From Micromonospora sp. PLK6-60 (GTDB lineage Bacteria > Actinomycetota > Actinomycetes > Mycobacteriales > Micromonosporaceae), in NCBI RefSeq assembly GCF_019890675.1, contig NZ_JAIOAA010000005.1, positions 186,001-250,000 of the forward strand: 64,000 bases of DNA. Reading direction: 5' to 3'. Positions 12,707 to 24,864 of the stretch are shown piece after piece. Each line of letters begins with the position of its first letter. Within the stretch, counting starts at the first letter, position 1. Made by a program: the position numbers and the translations under genes. The notes beneath the pieces were generated by a model. That model was not told where the DNA came from. It worked only from the letters and a program-made list of their open reading frames with translations, and searched no databases.

Positions 12707-14653
12707 TCAGGAGGAGGCCGAGGGGGCCGGGCTGGCGTCGGCCTCCAGCGCGGCCAGGATGGCCTCCGCGGTCCGCTTCCCCACCCCTGGCACCTCGGTG
12801 ATCTCCTCGACGGTGGCGGCGGAGAGCCGCTTCAGCGAGCCGAAGTGCCGCAGCAGCGCCTTGCGGCGCACCTCACCCAGACCGGGGATGTTGTCCAGCG
12901 CGGAGGAGGTCATCCGCTTGGAGCGCCGCTGGCGGTGGAAGGTGATGGCGAAACGGTGCGCCTCGTCGCGTACGCGTTGCAGCAGGTAGAGCGCCTCCGA
13001 CGTGCGCGGCAGGATGACCGGGAAGTCGTCGTCGGGCAGCCAGACCTCCTCCAGCCGCTTGGCCAGCCCGCAGAGCGCCACGTCGTCGATGCCCAGCTCG
13101 GCCAGGGCCTGCGCGGCCGCCGCCACCTGCGGCGCACCGCCGTCCACCACCACCAGCTGCGGCGGGTACGCGAACTTGCGCGGCCGCCCGGTGGTGGGGT
13201 CGACGCCCGGCCGGTCCGGGTCGCCGGCGGTCTCCTCGCCGAGCTCGCCGGTCTCGGCCCGGGCGTCGAGGTAGCGGGCGAAGCGCCGACGCAGCACCTC
13301 GGACATCGCGGAGAGGTCGTCGGTGGCGCCCCGGACGATGAACCGCCGGTATTCGCTCTTGCGGGGCAGCCCGTCCTCGAAGACGACCATGCTGGCCACC
13401 ACGTCGGTGCCCTGGATCTGGGACACGTCGAAGCATTCGATGCGCAGCGGCGAGGTCCGCATGCCGAGCGCGTCGGCGATCTCGTCGAGTGCCCTGCTGC
13501 GCGTGGTCAGGTCGCCGGCCCGCTTGAGCTTGTGCCGGGTGAGCGCGTCCTTGGCGTTGCGCTCCACAGTCTCCAGCAGGGACCGCTTGTCGCCGCGCTG
13601 CGGCACCCGCAGCGACACCCGGCTGCCCCGTCGGGTGGAGAGCCAGTCGGCGAGCGCGTCGACGTCACCGGGCAGCTCGGGGACCAGCAGCTCGCGGGGC
13701 ACGTCGGCCTCACCCTGCTCACCGCCGTACACCTGGGTGCAGAAGTGATGGACCAGGTCGCCGGTGGTCACGTCCTCGGTCTTCTCCACCACCCAGCCGC
13801 GCTGGCCGCGGACCCGGCCGCCCCGGACATGGAAGACCTGGACGGCGGCCTCCAGCGGATCGTCGGCGAAGGCCACCACGTCCGCGTCGGTGCCGTCGCC
13901 CAACACCACGGTCTGCTTCTCCATCGCCCGACGCAGCGCGGCCACGTCGTCGCGCAGCCGGGCCGCCCGCTCGAACTCCAGCCCCTCGCTGGCCCGCAGC
14001 ATCTCGCGTTCCAACTGCCGGACCATGCTGTCGGTGCGGCCGGCCATGAAGTCGCAGAAGCCGTCGACGATCTCCCGGTGCCGCTCGGCGGTGACGCTGC
14101 CGACGCAGGGCGCGGAGCACTTGCCGATATAGCCGAGCAGGCAGGGGCGGCCGACCTGACCGGCCCGCTTGAACACCCCGGAGGAGCAGGTGCGGGCCGG
14201 GAAGACGCGCAGCAGCAGGTCGAGCGTCTCGCGGATCGCCCAGGCGTGAGAATACGGCCCGAAGTAGCGCACCCCCTTGCGCTTGGCGCCGCGCATCACC
14301 TGCAACCGCGGGTATTCCTCGTCGAGGGTGACCGCCAGGTAGGGGTACGACTTGTCGTCGCGGTAGCGGACGTTGAACTTCGGGTCGTACTGCTTGATCC
14401 AGGTGTATTCCTGCTGGAGCGCCTCGACCTCGGTGGCGACGGTGATCCAGTCCACCGACTCGGCGGTGAAGACCATCTGCCGGGTGCGCTGGTGCAGGTT
14501 GACGGGGTCGGCGAAGTAGGAGTTGAGCCGGCTGCGCAGGCTGCGCGCCTTGCCGACATAGATCACCCGACCGGTGCCGTCGCGGAAGCGGTAGACCCCG
14601 GGCGACTCCGGAATCGTGCCGGGCGCGGGACGGTAGGTCGAGGGGTCAGCCAC
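12707..14653 (-). CDS. uvrC: Excinuclease ABC subunit C
   Basis: Dual-incision nuclease of nucleotide excision repair, recruited by UvrB. 648 residues from a GTG start. The N-terminal GIY-YIG domain reads [19 protein letters not shown] (about 15-33). It is followed by the CSAPCVG cysteine region, a UVR motif near 200-235, the RNase H-like endonuclease domain with [11 protein letters not shown] and VVDGG, and a tandem helix-hairpin-helix (IPGLGE...VPGVGKRTA) near the C-terminus. All catalytic regions appear intact. Normally adjacent to rapZ in actinobacteria; here it is separated from it by the accessory block at 5.1-12.3 kb. Confidence 0.97.
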   Translation of the reverse strand: MADPSTYRPAPGTIPESPGVYRFRDGTGRVIYVGKARSLRSRLNSYFADPVNLHQRTRQMVFTAESVDWITVATEVEALQQEYTWIKQYDPKFNVRYRDDKSYPYLAVTLDEEYPRLQVMRGAKRKGVRYFGPYSHAWAIRETLDLLLRVFPARTCSSGVFKRAGQVGRPCLLGYIGKCSAPCVGSVTAERHREIVDGFCDFMAGRTDSMVRQLEREMLRASEGLEFERAARLRDDVAALRRAMEKQTVVLGDGTDADVVAFADDPLEAAVQVFHVRGGRVRGQRGWVVEKTEDVTTGDLVHHFCTQVYGGEQGEADVPRELLVPELPGDVDALADWLSTRRGSRVSLRVPQRGDKRSLLETVERNAKDALTRHKLKRAGDLTTRSRALDEIADALGMRTSPLRIECFDVSQIQGTDVVASMVVFEDGLPRKSEYRRFIVRGATDDLSAMSEVLRRRFARYLDARAETGELGEETAGDPDRPGVDPTTGRPRKFAYPPQLVVVDGGAPQVAAAAQALAELGIDDVALCGLAKRLEEVWLPDDDFPVILPRTSEALYLLQRVRDEAHRFAITFHRQRRSKRMTSSALDNIPGLGEVRRKALLRHFGSLKRLSAATVEEITEVPGVGKRTAEAILAALEADASPAPSASS

Positions 14654-14714
14654 GCGCCAAGCGTAGTCCGCTCCCCCGACACTCCCGTCCGGCGCCGCGC
14701 CCGCCGCCGGGCCC

Positions 14715-15203
14715 TCAGGCCAGGGTGATCTGCTCGCCAGTGACCTTGATGTTCTTCGGCGGCAGGGGCTTGGTGGCCGGGCCCTGCTTGACCGAGCCGT
14801 CGCTGATCGAGAAGCGGCTGTTGTGGCAGGTGCAGTTGATCGTGCCGCCGTCGACGTTCGACACCGGGCAGCGCTGGTGGGTGCAGATCGGGCTGAACGC
14901 CTTGAACTGCCCCGGCTCCGGCTGGGTGATCACCACGCCCTTGTCGGCGAAGATCGCGCCGCCGCCGACCGGGATGTCGGTGGTCCGGGCCAGCGGGCCG
15001 GTGCTGTCCCGGTCGCCGCCCTCGGCGTCCCCGGCGCCGGTCGCTCCCGGACCACCGCTGGTGGGCGCGGGGCTGCCCGAGCCCCCGCCGTCGCTGCCGC
15101 CGCAGCCGGCCAGCACCACCGCCGCCCCGACCGCGCCGGCTCCCGCCAGCAGGGTCCGGCGCGTCTGCTTGCCCGGCTCGGTCAGCACCTGATCGTCACC
15201 CAT
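14715..15203 (-). CDS. Exported Rieske [2Fe-2S] lipoprotein
   Basis: 162-residue electron-transfer protein. The N-terminus has a twin-arginine-type signal ([10 protein letters not shown]) leading into a lipobox, LAGC with Cys34, so it is probably exported folded and anchored to the outer face of the membrane. A Gly/Ser linker (35-65) follows. Cluster ligands are C107-x-H109 and C124-x-x-H127, and C112 and C126 are positioned for the stabilising disulfide of Rieske proteins. No cytochrome bc or oxygenase partner lies nearby, so its redox partner is unknown. The tandem-repeat region at 15352-15705 lies immediately upstream. Confidence 0.93.
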   Translation of the reverse strand: MGDDQVLTEPGKQTRRTLLAGAGAVGAAVVLAGCGGSDGGGSGSPAPTSGGPGATGAGDAEGGDRDSTGPLARTTDIPVGGGAIFADKGVVITQPEPGQFKAFSPICTHQRCPVSNVDGGTINCTCHNSRFSISDGSVKQGPATKPLPPKNIKVTGEQITLA

Positions 15204-15351
15204 GTCGGCCCCTCCTCAGCGTGGCCGCGGCCATGATCCGCGACCCTACCCGTCCACACGCCGCATTCTGCGGTCCGGTTCATACCGGCGCGTCACGGAA
15301 GGGGTATTCGCAGGAAACGCACAGCTTCGCACCGATGCGGCGGACGACCTG

Positions 15352-15705
15352 CCGCACATCGCGCTATCGCCCGGTCCGGACGGGCCAAGGCGCCGCATAT
15401 CGCGCCGCCGCTCCGCCGGGACCCACGCCGACCTGCCGCACACCGCACCATCGCCCCACCGGGACAGGCCAAGATGCCGCATATCGCGCCATCGCCCCAC
15501 CGGGACAGGCCAAGATGCCGCATATCGCGCCATCGCCCCACCCGGACAGACCGAGATGCCGCATGTCGCGCCGGCCCGCCCGGACAGACCGAAGCGCCGC
15601 ATGTCGCGCCGCCGCTCCGCCGGGACGACGCCGAGCTAACCCATGTGGCGCGCGGCCCACCGCGACAAGCCGACCTCCGGCACGTTGCGCCGTCAATCGG
15701 CCGGA
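15352..15705. repeat. Degenerate ~41-bp tandem repeat array
   Basis: About nine head-to-tail units built around the core CCGCATATCGCGCC. The central units (roughly 15434-15556) are almost identical and 41 bases long; the outer units are degenerate and 38-43 bases. Because 41 is not a multiple of three, the repeat does not encode a conserved peptide. The array fills the space between the uvrA stop and the promoter side of the Rieske gene, a ~510-base region with no credible gene. Confidence 0.85.
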
Positions 15706-15713
15706 AGCCGGGG

Positions 15714-18659
<2,946 letters not shown>

Positions 18660-18868
18660 GGTGCGTGTGCTCCCGGAAGAAGAATGTGCGGCGGATCTGT
18701 CCGCTCGGAGCGGGGTCTGAGCGGTTCTCGGAACGTTGTCGAGGCGCAGAAAAGACGCCTGGGCAACTCTAGCCCCGAGGTACGACAACTTTCCCCCCGC
18801 GCGCATTCCCCCAGCTCAGCACGGTCGGGCGGGGCGCTCCCGCACCCCGCCCGACCCGCGCTCACCGG

Positions 18869-19948
18869 TCAGTACCCGCCCGGCTCGGGCGGCAGCGTCG
18901 ACCGGGCGGCCCGGCGCCGCTCGCCGCGCCAGCCGCCCCGGCGCTGGGCGGCCACCCGGGTCTGCCGGCGGCGGCTCTCGTGGTCCAGCTCACGCTGCAA
19001 CCGGCGCCAGCTCTCGTACCGCCGGACCGGCAGCTCACCGGCGTCCAGCGCGGCCCGCACGGCGCAGGCCGGCTCGGCGTCGTGCGCGCAGTCCGCGTAG
19101 CGGCAGCCGGCGCCGAGCTCGGTGATGTCGGTGAACGCCCGGTCCAGGCCGGCCGCGCCGTCGAGCAGCCCGACCGCGCGTACCCCCGGGGTGTCCAGCA
19201 CGGCACCGCCGCCGGGGATCGGCACCAGGGCCCGCCAGGTGGTGGTGTGCCGGCCCTTGCCGTCGACCCGCCGGATCGCCTGGGTCGGCATCACGACGGC
19301 CCCGGCCAACGCGTTGACCAGGCTCGACTTGCCCGCGCCGGAGGGGCCCAGCAGACCCAGGGTGCGGCCGGCGGCGACCAGCGGTCGCACCGGGTCCAGC
19401 CCCTCCCCCCGTTCGGCGCTGACCGGCAGCACTGGCACCCCCGGCGCCACCGCGGCCAACTGCCGGGCGATCGCGGCCGGATCGGCCGCCAGGTCCGCCT
19501 TGGTGAGCAGCACCAGCGGCCGGGCCCCCGACTCGTGTACGACCGACAGCAGCCGCTCGATCCGGCCGACGTCCGGCTCGGGGTGCACCGGCTCGACCAC
19601 CGCGCCGACGTCCAGGTTGGCGGCCAGCACCTGGCCGCTGGCGTCCTTGCCGGCGGTACGCCGGATCAGCGCGGTGCGCCGGGGCAGCACCGCCTCGACG
19701 GTGACCGGCCCGTCCGGCCACCGTTCGAGCAGCACCCAGTCACCGGCGCAGGGCAGGGTGGCCGGGTCCCGGGCCGCGGCGGCGAGCACCGCGCCGGACA
19801 GGCTGGCCCGGGTGGGCCCGTCGGCGGTCAGCACGGTGCACACCCCGCGGTCCACCCGGGCCACCCGGCCGGGGCGACGCCCGGGCCGCTCGGATACGTG
19901 CGCCGCCCGCTCGGCGTCCCAGCCGAGGGCGGTCAGATCGATGGTCAT
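18869..19948 (-). CDS. rsgA: Ribosome small subunit-dependent GTPase A
   Basis: Circularly permuted GTPase that checks late 30S subunit maturation. 359 residues. An N-terminal OB fold is followed by the permuted motif order: G4 TKAD (149-152), then Walker A GPSGAGKSS (201-209), then DTPG (252-255). A zinc site follows with C282, C287, H289 and C295. The C-terminal tail is Arg-rich, consistent with rRNA contact. Transcribed away from the DinB-fold gene at 20182. Confidence 0.96.
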   Translation of the reverse strand: MTIDLTALGWDAERAAHVSERPGRRPGRVARVDRGVCTVLTADGPTRASLSGAVLAAAARDPATLPCAGDWVLLERWPDGPVTVEAVLPRRTALIRRTAGKDASGQVLAANLDVGAVVEPVHPEPDVGRIERLLSVVHESGARPLVLLTKADLAADPAAIARQLAAVAPGVPVLPVSAERGEGLDPVRPLVAAGRTLGLLGPSGAGKSSLVNALAGAVVMPTQAIRRVDGKGRHTTTWRALVPIPGGGAVLDTPGVRAVGLLDGAAGLDRAFTDITELGAGCRYADCAHDAEPACAVRAALDAGELPVRRYESWRRLQRELDHESRRRQTRVAAQRRGGWRGERRRAARSTLPPEPGGY

Positions 19949-20181
19949 GGCGGTTCCTCATCGGTGTCGAAGCTGGCTGTGGCGGAACTGGCGTGCTACG
20001 TCCGGCATGGTCACCACCTCGCCTTCCGACTGTCGGTGCCGCGCGCTGCGACGGCTTTGCGCGGCGCGGCCGGCGCCGCGCCGCGACCCGAGGCCGTCGA
20101 CGCCGACGGTAGGGTGCCCGCCGACGCGCCGAAAGCGATTTCCGCGGCGACGTGGCGCGGGCGGACCGCTAGGGTCGACGG

Positions 20182-20895
20182 GTGACCACCGACCCGCTGT
20201 TGCTGACCGGTGAGGTGGACGCCGCCACGGCCCGCCTGCTGGCCACCGCGGAGACCCTCGACACCGCCGCGATCACCGCCGCCGCGCCGCTGCCCGGCTG
20301 GACCCGCGGGCACGTGCTGACCCACCTGGCCCGCAACGCGGACGGGCTGGTCAACCTGTTGACCGCCGCCCGCACCGGCGAGCGGATCCCGATGTACGCC
20401 AGCCCCGCCGCCCGCACCGCAGACATCGAGGCCGGCGCCGCCCGGCCGCCCGCCGCGCACCTGGACGACCTGCGCCGCTCGCACGAGCGCTTCGCCGCGG
20501 CGGTGGCCGCGATGCCGGCGGCGGCCTGGGCGGCGACGGTGCAGACCCACCGCGGCCCGCTGGTCGCGGCCCGGCTGGTCTGGACGCGGCTGCGCGAGGT
20601 GGAGGTGCACCACGTCGACCTCGGCGCCGGCTACACGCCGGCCGACTGGCCCGAGGCGTTCGGCCACCGGCTGCTGCACGAGGTCGCCGCCGACCTCGCC
20701 GCCCGCCCGGACGCGCCGGCGATGGTGCTGCGTTTCGACGGCAGCCGGCACGAGCTGCCGATCGGCACGGCGCCGGCGCCCACGATCACCGGCCCGGCGC
20801 CCGCGCTGGCCGCCTGGCTGATCGGTCGCGCCGACGGCACCGAGCTCACCGTCGAGCCCGACGGCCCGCTCCCGACCCCACCGGAATGGATCTAG
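20182..20895 (+). CDS. Maleylpyruvate isomerase family mycothiol-dependent enzyme (DinB fold)
   Basis: 237 residues, GTG start. The N-terminal helical DinB/YfiT-like bundle contains GWTRGHVLTHLARNADGL, whose histidine is one of the usual metal ligands. A second ligand region is REVEVHHVDLG, and the C-terminal domain is SCP2-like. The family includes mycothiol-dependent maleylpyruvate isomerase, but most actinobacterial paralogues are uncharacterised thiol-dependent enzymes, so the substrate is uncertain. It ends three bases before the MBL-fold gene, forming a tight pair. Confidence 0.88.
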   Translation: MTTDPLLLTGEVDAATARLLATAETLDTAAITAAAPLPGWTRGHVLTHLARNADGLVNLLTAARTGERIPMYASPAARTADIEAGAARPPAAHLDDLRRSHERFAAAVAAMPAAAWAATVQTHRGPLVAARLVWTRLREVEVHHVDLGAGYTPADWPEAFGHRLLHEVAADLAARPDAPAMVLRFDGSRHELPIGTAPAPTITGPAPALAAWLIGRADGTELTVEPDGPLPTPPEWI

Positions 20896-20898
20896 ACC

Positions 20899-21552
20899 AT
20901 GACCTACAGCGGAGACGTCGCCCCGAACGGCGCCCCGGCCGTACGCGAACTCGACCGGCTCACCGTCACCAAGGTGTCGGTCGGCCCGATGGACAACAAC
21001 GCCTACCTGCTGCGCTGCCGCGACACCGGCGAGCAGTTGCTGATCGACGCCGCCAACGAGGCGCCCCGGCTGCTGGAGCTGGTCGGCGAGGGCGGGCTGG
21101 CCACCGTGGTCACCACCCACCGGCACATGGACCACTGGGTGGCGCTGGAGGAGGTGGTGGCCAAGACCGGCGCCCGCGCCGCGGTGCACGCCGACGACGC
21201 CGAGGGCCTGCCGATCGCGGCGGAGCCGCTGCGCGACGGCGACACCGTCGCGGTGGGCGACTGCACGCTGGAGGTGATCCACCTGGTGGGGCACACTCCC
21301 GGCTCGATCGCGCTGCTCTACCGTGACCCGGCCGGCGGGCCGCACCTGTTCACCGGCGACTCGCTCTTCCCGGGCGGGGTGGGCAACACCGACCAGGATC
21401 CGCAGCGGTTCGCGTCGCTGATCGACGACGTCGAGCACAAGATCTTCGACCGGCTGCCCGACGAGACCTGGTTCTATCCCGGTCACGGCAAGGACAGCAC
21501 GCTCGGCGCGGAGCGCCCGGCGCTGCCCCAGTGGCGGGCCCGCGGCTGGTGA
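20899..21552 (+). CDS. MBL-fold metallo-hydrolase (glyoxalase II-like)
   Basis: 217-residue cytoplasmic metallo-hydrolase. The zinc motif is H74-x-H76-x-D78-H79 in TTHRHMDHW. Further ligands are GHTPGS, TGDSLFPGG (aspartate) and FYPGHGKDS (last histidine). The gene pairs with the mycothiol-dependent DinB-fold enzyme just upstream, which suggests thioester or mycothiol-conjugate hydrolysis; this is inference from context. A similar hydrolase lies near uvrA in other actinobacteria, so the location is ancestral. Confidence 0.92.
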   Translation: MTYSGDVAPNGAPAVRELDRLTVTKVSVGPMDNNAYLLRCRDTGEQLLIDAANEAPRLLELVGEGGLATVVTTHRHMDHWVALEEVVAKTGARAAVHADDAEGLPIAAEPLRDGDTVAVGDCTLEVIHLVGHTPGSIALLYRDPAGGPHLFTGDSLFPGGVGNTDQDPQRFASLIDDVEHKIFDRLPDETWFYPGHGKDSTLGAERPALPQWRARGW

Positions 21553-21570
21553 GCCCCCGGCCGGGCGCAG

Positions 21571-22266
21571 TCAGGGCAGCGGGCGCAGCACCCGGACCCG
21601 GCGCGGCGCCAGGTCGACGGTCGGTTCGGTGGTGGGCACCGGATAGCTCGTCACCGTCTCCCAGCCCGGCGCGGTCAGGTGGCCGCGGCCGGGGTCACCG
21701 ACCAGCACCTGCGTGCCGCCGGCCGCGGCCCGGCGCAGGAACGGCAGCACCCGCGCGGCCATCGCCCCGCTGTACAGCGCGTCGCCGGCCAACAGCAGGT
21801 CGGCGTCCACGTCGGCGTCGAGCAGGTCACCGATGTCCGGCGCGACGGTGACCCGGTTCGCGCGGGCGTTGACGACGACCGCGGCGCCCGCGTACGGGTC
21901 GATGTCGTTGGCCACCACCCGCCGGGCCCCGGCCAGCGCGGCGGCGATGGCCACCAGCCCCGAGCCGGTGCCCAGGTCGAGCACGGTGCGGCCGCGGGCG
22001 AGCTCGGGGTGGTCGAGCAGGTGGCGGGCCAGCGCCTGGCCGCCCGCCCAGGCGGAGGCCCAGTACGGCGCGGGCAGCGGCCGTCCCGCCGCCGCCTCCA
22101 TCCGCGCCCAGAACACGATGGCGTCCTCGGCGAGGTGCAGCCGGACTTCGGGCACGAAGGGGGTCTCGACCAGTTGGAGCCGGTCCAGCCCGGCGCCCGG
22201 AGCCGCGATCTCGTGCTCCAGCTCGGTCAGCGCGGAGGCTGCGGTAAGGACCATCCGGGCCAGCAT
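21571..22266 (-). CDS. Class I SAM-dependent methyltransferase (nicotinamide N-methylase-like)
   Basis: 231 residues from the ATG at 22266; a second ATG at 22254 is equally possible because neither has a clear ribosome site. The SAM-binding motif I is [18 protein letters not shown], followed by the acidic [28 protein letters not shown] upstream of motif I is typical of the predicted nicotinamide N-methylase/protein-lysine methyltransferase group. The target is unknown. It converges on the MBL gene and is divergent from the cold-shock gene. Confidence 0.88.
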   Translation of the reverse strand: MLARMVLTAASALTELEHEIAAPGAGLDRLQLVETPFVPEVRLHLAEDAIVFWARMEAAAGRPLPAPYWASAWAGGQALARHLLDHPELARGRTVLDLGTGSGLVAIAAALAGARRVVANDIDPYAGAAVVVNARANRVTVAPDIGDLLDADVDADLLLAGDALYSGAMAARVLPFLRRAAAGGTQVLVGDPGRGHLTAPGWETVTSYPVPTTEPTVDLAPRRVRVLRPLP

Positions 22267-22431
22267 GCCGCAGTCGCCGTCGCGATGGGCCGGTTTTCCG
22301 CCCTCGGCGGATTCGCCGGGGCGCGCCGGCACTTCCGCCACCGGATCGGGCTTCGGGCGGTTACTGTCGAGGGAGTAAGGGCGATCATCGACGACACGTC
22401 GGTGGTCCGCCGCATGAACAGGGAGAGATGC

Positions 22432-22635
22432 ATGGCAACCGGCACGGTCAAGTGGTTCAACTCGGAAAAGGGCTTCGGCTTCATCGAGCAGGACGGCGGA
22501 GGCCCCGACGTCTTCGTCCACTACTCGGCCATCGCCTCCAGCGGCTACCGAGAGCTGCAGGAGGCGCAGAAGGTCGAGTTCGAGGTGACCCAGGGGCAGA
22601 AGGGTCCGCAGGCGGACAACGTCCGTCCGCTGTAG
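22432..22635 (+). CDS. Cold shock domain protein (CspA family)
   Basis: 67-residue single-stranded nucleic acid binding protein with one cold-shock domain. RNP1 is KGFGFIEQ and RNP2 is VFVHYSAI. It starts [17 protein letters not shown] and ends [11 protein letters not shown], the standard actinobacterial form. A GGGAGA ribosome site lies five bases before the ATG, and an unusually AT-richer leader precedes it. It probably acts as an RNA chaperone. Confidence 0.97.
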   Translation: MATGTVKWFNSEKGFGFIEQDGGGPDVFVHYSAIASSGYRELQEAQKVEFEVTQGQKGPQADNVRPL

Positions 22636-22647
22636 TTCCGTGCCGGT

Positions 22648-22672
22648 GGCGGCGGCCGTAGCGGCCGCCGCC
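22648..22672 (+). terminator. Terminator of the cold-shock gene
   Basis: 11-bp perfect stem (22648-22658 with 22662-22672) and a three-base loop, 13 bases after the stop codon. Confidence 0.75.
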
Positions 22673-22740
22673 CCGGTGACGACGTCGTTTGTGGCGACCG
22701 GGGCCGGCGGCCCCGGTCGCTGCGGCAGCTAAACGCCGTG

Positions 22741-22904
22741 GTGCGGCCGGCGGCTCAGCGGCCGAGTGCGGCCGGCGACTCAGCGGCCGAGTGCGGCCGG
22801 CGACTCAGCGGCCGAGTGCGGCCGGCGGCTCAGCGGCCGAGTGCGGCCGGCGGCTCAGCGGCCGAGTGCGGCCGGCGGCTCAGCGGCCGAGTGCGGCCGG
22901 CACC
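22741..22904. repeat. 25-bp tandem repeat array spanning the end of the MFS gene
   Basis: Six complete head-to-tail copies of a 25-base unit beginning GTGCGGCCGGCGGCTCAGCG (22741-22890) and a partial seventh to about 22904. Copies differ only at one G/A position. The unit contains the last codons and stop codon of the exporter gene on the opposite strand, so the array looks like tandem duplication of that gene's terminal 25 bases into the intergenic space. Confidence 0.95.
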
Positions 22905-24193
22905 GCCGGCAGGTCGGCGTGGTACGCCGATGCCGCCGGCAGCTCCCGTCGGCGCCGTAGCGGGCCGATCAGCAGCAGCAGCGGGCTCGCCGCGAGCCAC
23001 CCGGTCATCAGCCAGATCGCCGCTCGCGGCCCCAGCGTCGCGCCGAGCGTCCCGGCCAGCAGCGCGGCCGGCGGGATCATCCCGTAGTTGAGCAGCTGCA
23101 TGCTCACCGTCACCCGGCCCAGCAGGTGGTGCGGGGTGTACGCCTGCCGGAACGCGCCCTTCACCACGTTGCCCACCGCCACCCCGAGACTCACCAGCAG
23201 GCCGCCCAGCACCGGCCACAGCAGGCCGGCGCCCGGTCGGGCCAGCGGCACGAGCAGCGCGGGCGGGCCGGTGAGGGCGGCGGCGAGCAGCAGCGCACGG
23301 GCGCTGCCCAGCCGGCGGCTCAGGGTGGTGGCGAGCAGCGCGCCGAGCACCCCGCCGACGCTCATCGCGCCGACCACGGCACCCACCAGTCCCGCCGGCA
23401 GCTCGACCGTGCGGACCAGGAAGACCACCAGCACGGCCTGGTAGCCGACCAGACCGATGTTGCTGGCCGCCCCGTACCCGGTCAACACCCGCAGGTAGGG
23501 GTCGCGGGCGACGAAGGTGAGGCCGTCGGCGATCTGCCGGCGCAGCGACGGCGCCCCCACCGGCCGGGCCGGCGGGGGTTCGGTGGTCCGGATGCGCAGC
23601 AGGCAGGCGGCCGAGACCAGGAAGCTCAACGCGTCGAGCAGCAGCGCGGTGACCGCGCCGGCGAGCTGCGCCACCAGGCCGGCCAGGCCGGGGCCGAGGA
23701 CGTAGCTGGCGGTCTGGGTGGCCTGGAGTTTGGCGTTGCCCTCGGGCAGCTGGTCGGGGCGCAGCAGCACCGGCAGATAGACCTGGTCGGCGGTCTCGAA
23801 GAACACCCGGGCCACCCCGGCGCCGAGCGCCACGACGAGCAGGTGCCCGACGGTGAGCAGGTCCAGCACGGCGGCCACCGGGATGCTGACGAACAGGGCC
23901 GCCGAGGCCAGGTCGCAGCCGACCATGACGGGCCGGCGGGGCAGCCGGTCCACCCACGCCCCGGCCGGCAGGCCGATGAGCAGCCACGGCAGCCAGGCGG
24001 CGGCGGTGAGCACGGCGACCTGGAGGGTGCCGGCGTCGAGCACCGAGACCGCCACCAGCGGCAGCGCCACCGTGGTGACGTTGCTGCCGATCGCGCTGGC
24101 GGTCTGGCCGGCCCAGAGCAGCCGAAAATCGCGGTGCCACAACAGTCCGCCGCGACGCGCGCCGCCGGCCGGCCGGCGGGCGGCGCGGGTCAC
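22880..24193 (-). CDS. Major facilitator superfamily exporter
   Basis: 437-residue inner-membrane transporter with about twelve hydrophobic segments and the MFS loop motif GAWVDRLPRRPVM between helices 2 and 3. It resembles the EntS-like MFS_3 group, which exports siderophores, macrolides and other small molecules; the substrate is unknown. The GTG start at 24193 overlaps the stop of the ArsR gene (GTGA), so it is translationally coupled to its likely regulator. The C-terminal codons lie in the 25-bp tandem array. Confidence 0.92.
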   Translation of the reverse strand: MTRAARRPAGGARRGGLLWHRDFRLLWAGQTASAIGSNVTTVALPLVAVSVLDAGTLQVAVLTAAAWLPWLLIGLPAGAWVDRLPRRPVMVGCDLASAALFVSIPVAAVLDLLTVGHLLVVALGAGVARVFFETADQVYLPVLLRPDQLPEGNAKLQATQTASYVLGPGLAGLVAQLAGAVTALLLDALSFLVSAACLLRIRTTEPPPARPVGAPSLRRQIADGLTFVARDPYLRVLTGYGAASNIGLVGYQAVLVVFLVRTVELPAGLVGAVVGAMSVGGVLGALLATTLSRRLGSARALLLAAALTGPPALLVPLARPGAGLLWPVLGGLLVSLGVAVGNVVKGAFRQAYTPHHLLGRVTVSMQLLNYGMIPPAALLAGTLGATLGPRAAIWLMTGWLAASPLLLLIGPLRRRRELPAASAYHADLPAVPAALGR

Positions 24194-24792
24194 GGCCGCG
24201 CCGGTACGCCGTAGGCGAAGAGGAAGACCGGTTGGCGCTCCCGCCCGTCGTCGGGGATCTCCCGCTCGCCCCAGCGGGCCAGCAGGTCGACCAGTTCCCG
24301 GCCGAGGTCGGCCAGTTCCTCCGGGGTCAGCCGCAGCCACCGGTCGGTGGAGAACGGCCCGTCGCCCCAGGTCTGCTTCGCGTCGTCGCCGGCGGCGTGC
24401 CAGGCACGGGCCAGGGCGACGTGCCGGTCGAGGTTGAGCGAGGTGGCGGCGTCGGCCACGGCCCGGGCGGCCGGGTCGGCGTCGAAGTCGGCGGTGGACC
24501 AGCGGACTCCCCGGTTGACCAGCCGCCACCACCGTTCCCGCCGGTCGCGGGCCAGCTCGGGCGCCTCGGTGACGAGGTCGGCGGCGGCGAGGACCTTCAT
24601 GTGGTGGCTGATGTTGGCCGGCGCCTGGTCGGTCTGCTCGGCGAGCGTGCCGACCGTCGACGCGCCGTGCACCTTGAGCACGTCCATCAGTCGGCGGCGC
24701 AGGGGGTGGGCCAGCGCGGCCAGCACCCGGGAGTCGGTGACCCGGCGCACCTCGGGGTCGGGGTGGGCCCCCGCAGCGGTGACGTCTTCCAT
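24190..24792 (-). CDS. ArsR-family winged-helix transcriptional regulator
   Basis: 200 residues starting MEDVTAAG. The N-terminal winged helix reads LAALAHPLRRRLMDVLKVHG...TDQAPANISHHMKVLAAADLV, typical of ArsR/SmtB-like repressors. No cysteine metal site is visible, so the ligand is probably not a metal. The ~100-residue C-terminal domain is Trp-rich (RWWRLV, WHAAG, RWGERE) and may sense an organic ligand. It forms an operon with the exporter, and a large palindrome upstream is a candidate autoregulatory operator. Confidence 0.9.
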   Translation of the reverse strand: MEDVTAAGAHPDPEVRRVTDSRVLAALAHPLRRRLMDVLKVHGASTVGTLAEQTDQAPANISHHMKVLAAADLVTEAPELARDRRERWWRLVNRGVRWSTADFDADPAARAVADAATSLNLDRHVALARAWHAAGDDAKQTWGDGPFSTDRWLRLTPEELADLGRELVDLLARWGEREIPDDGRERQPVFLFAYGVPARP

Positions 24793-24809
24793 GACCCCAG
24801 GCTGACATG

Positions 24810-24853
24810 GACAAGAAGGGTTGCGCAATATTGGTTGCGCAACCCTTCTTGTC
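24810..24853. promoter_or_regulatory. Candidate operator: 19-bp perfect palindrome with two TTGCGCAA boxes
   Basis: Arms 24810-24828 and 24835-24853 are perfectly complementary around a six-base spacer. Each arm ends in TTGCGCAA, itself an 8-bp palindrome. The element starts 18 bases upstream of the ArsR start codon and ends 12 bases after the stop of the next gene. I infer an ArsR operator; the symmetric element could also act as a terminator for the upstream gene. Confidence 0.75.
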
Positions 24854-24864
24854 AACCTGCCGGG

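Noticed and set aside
18660..18868. LexA-type SOS box upstream of uvrA (also checked upstream of uvrB)
   Set aside because: No GAAC-spacer-GTTC-like palindrome close to consensus was found in either upstream region.
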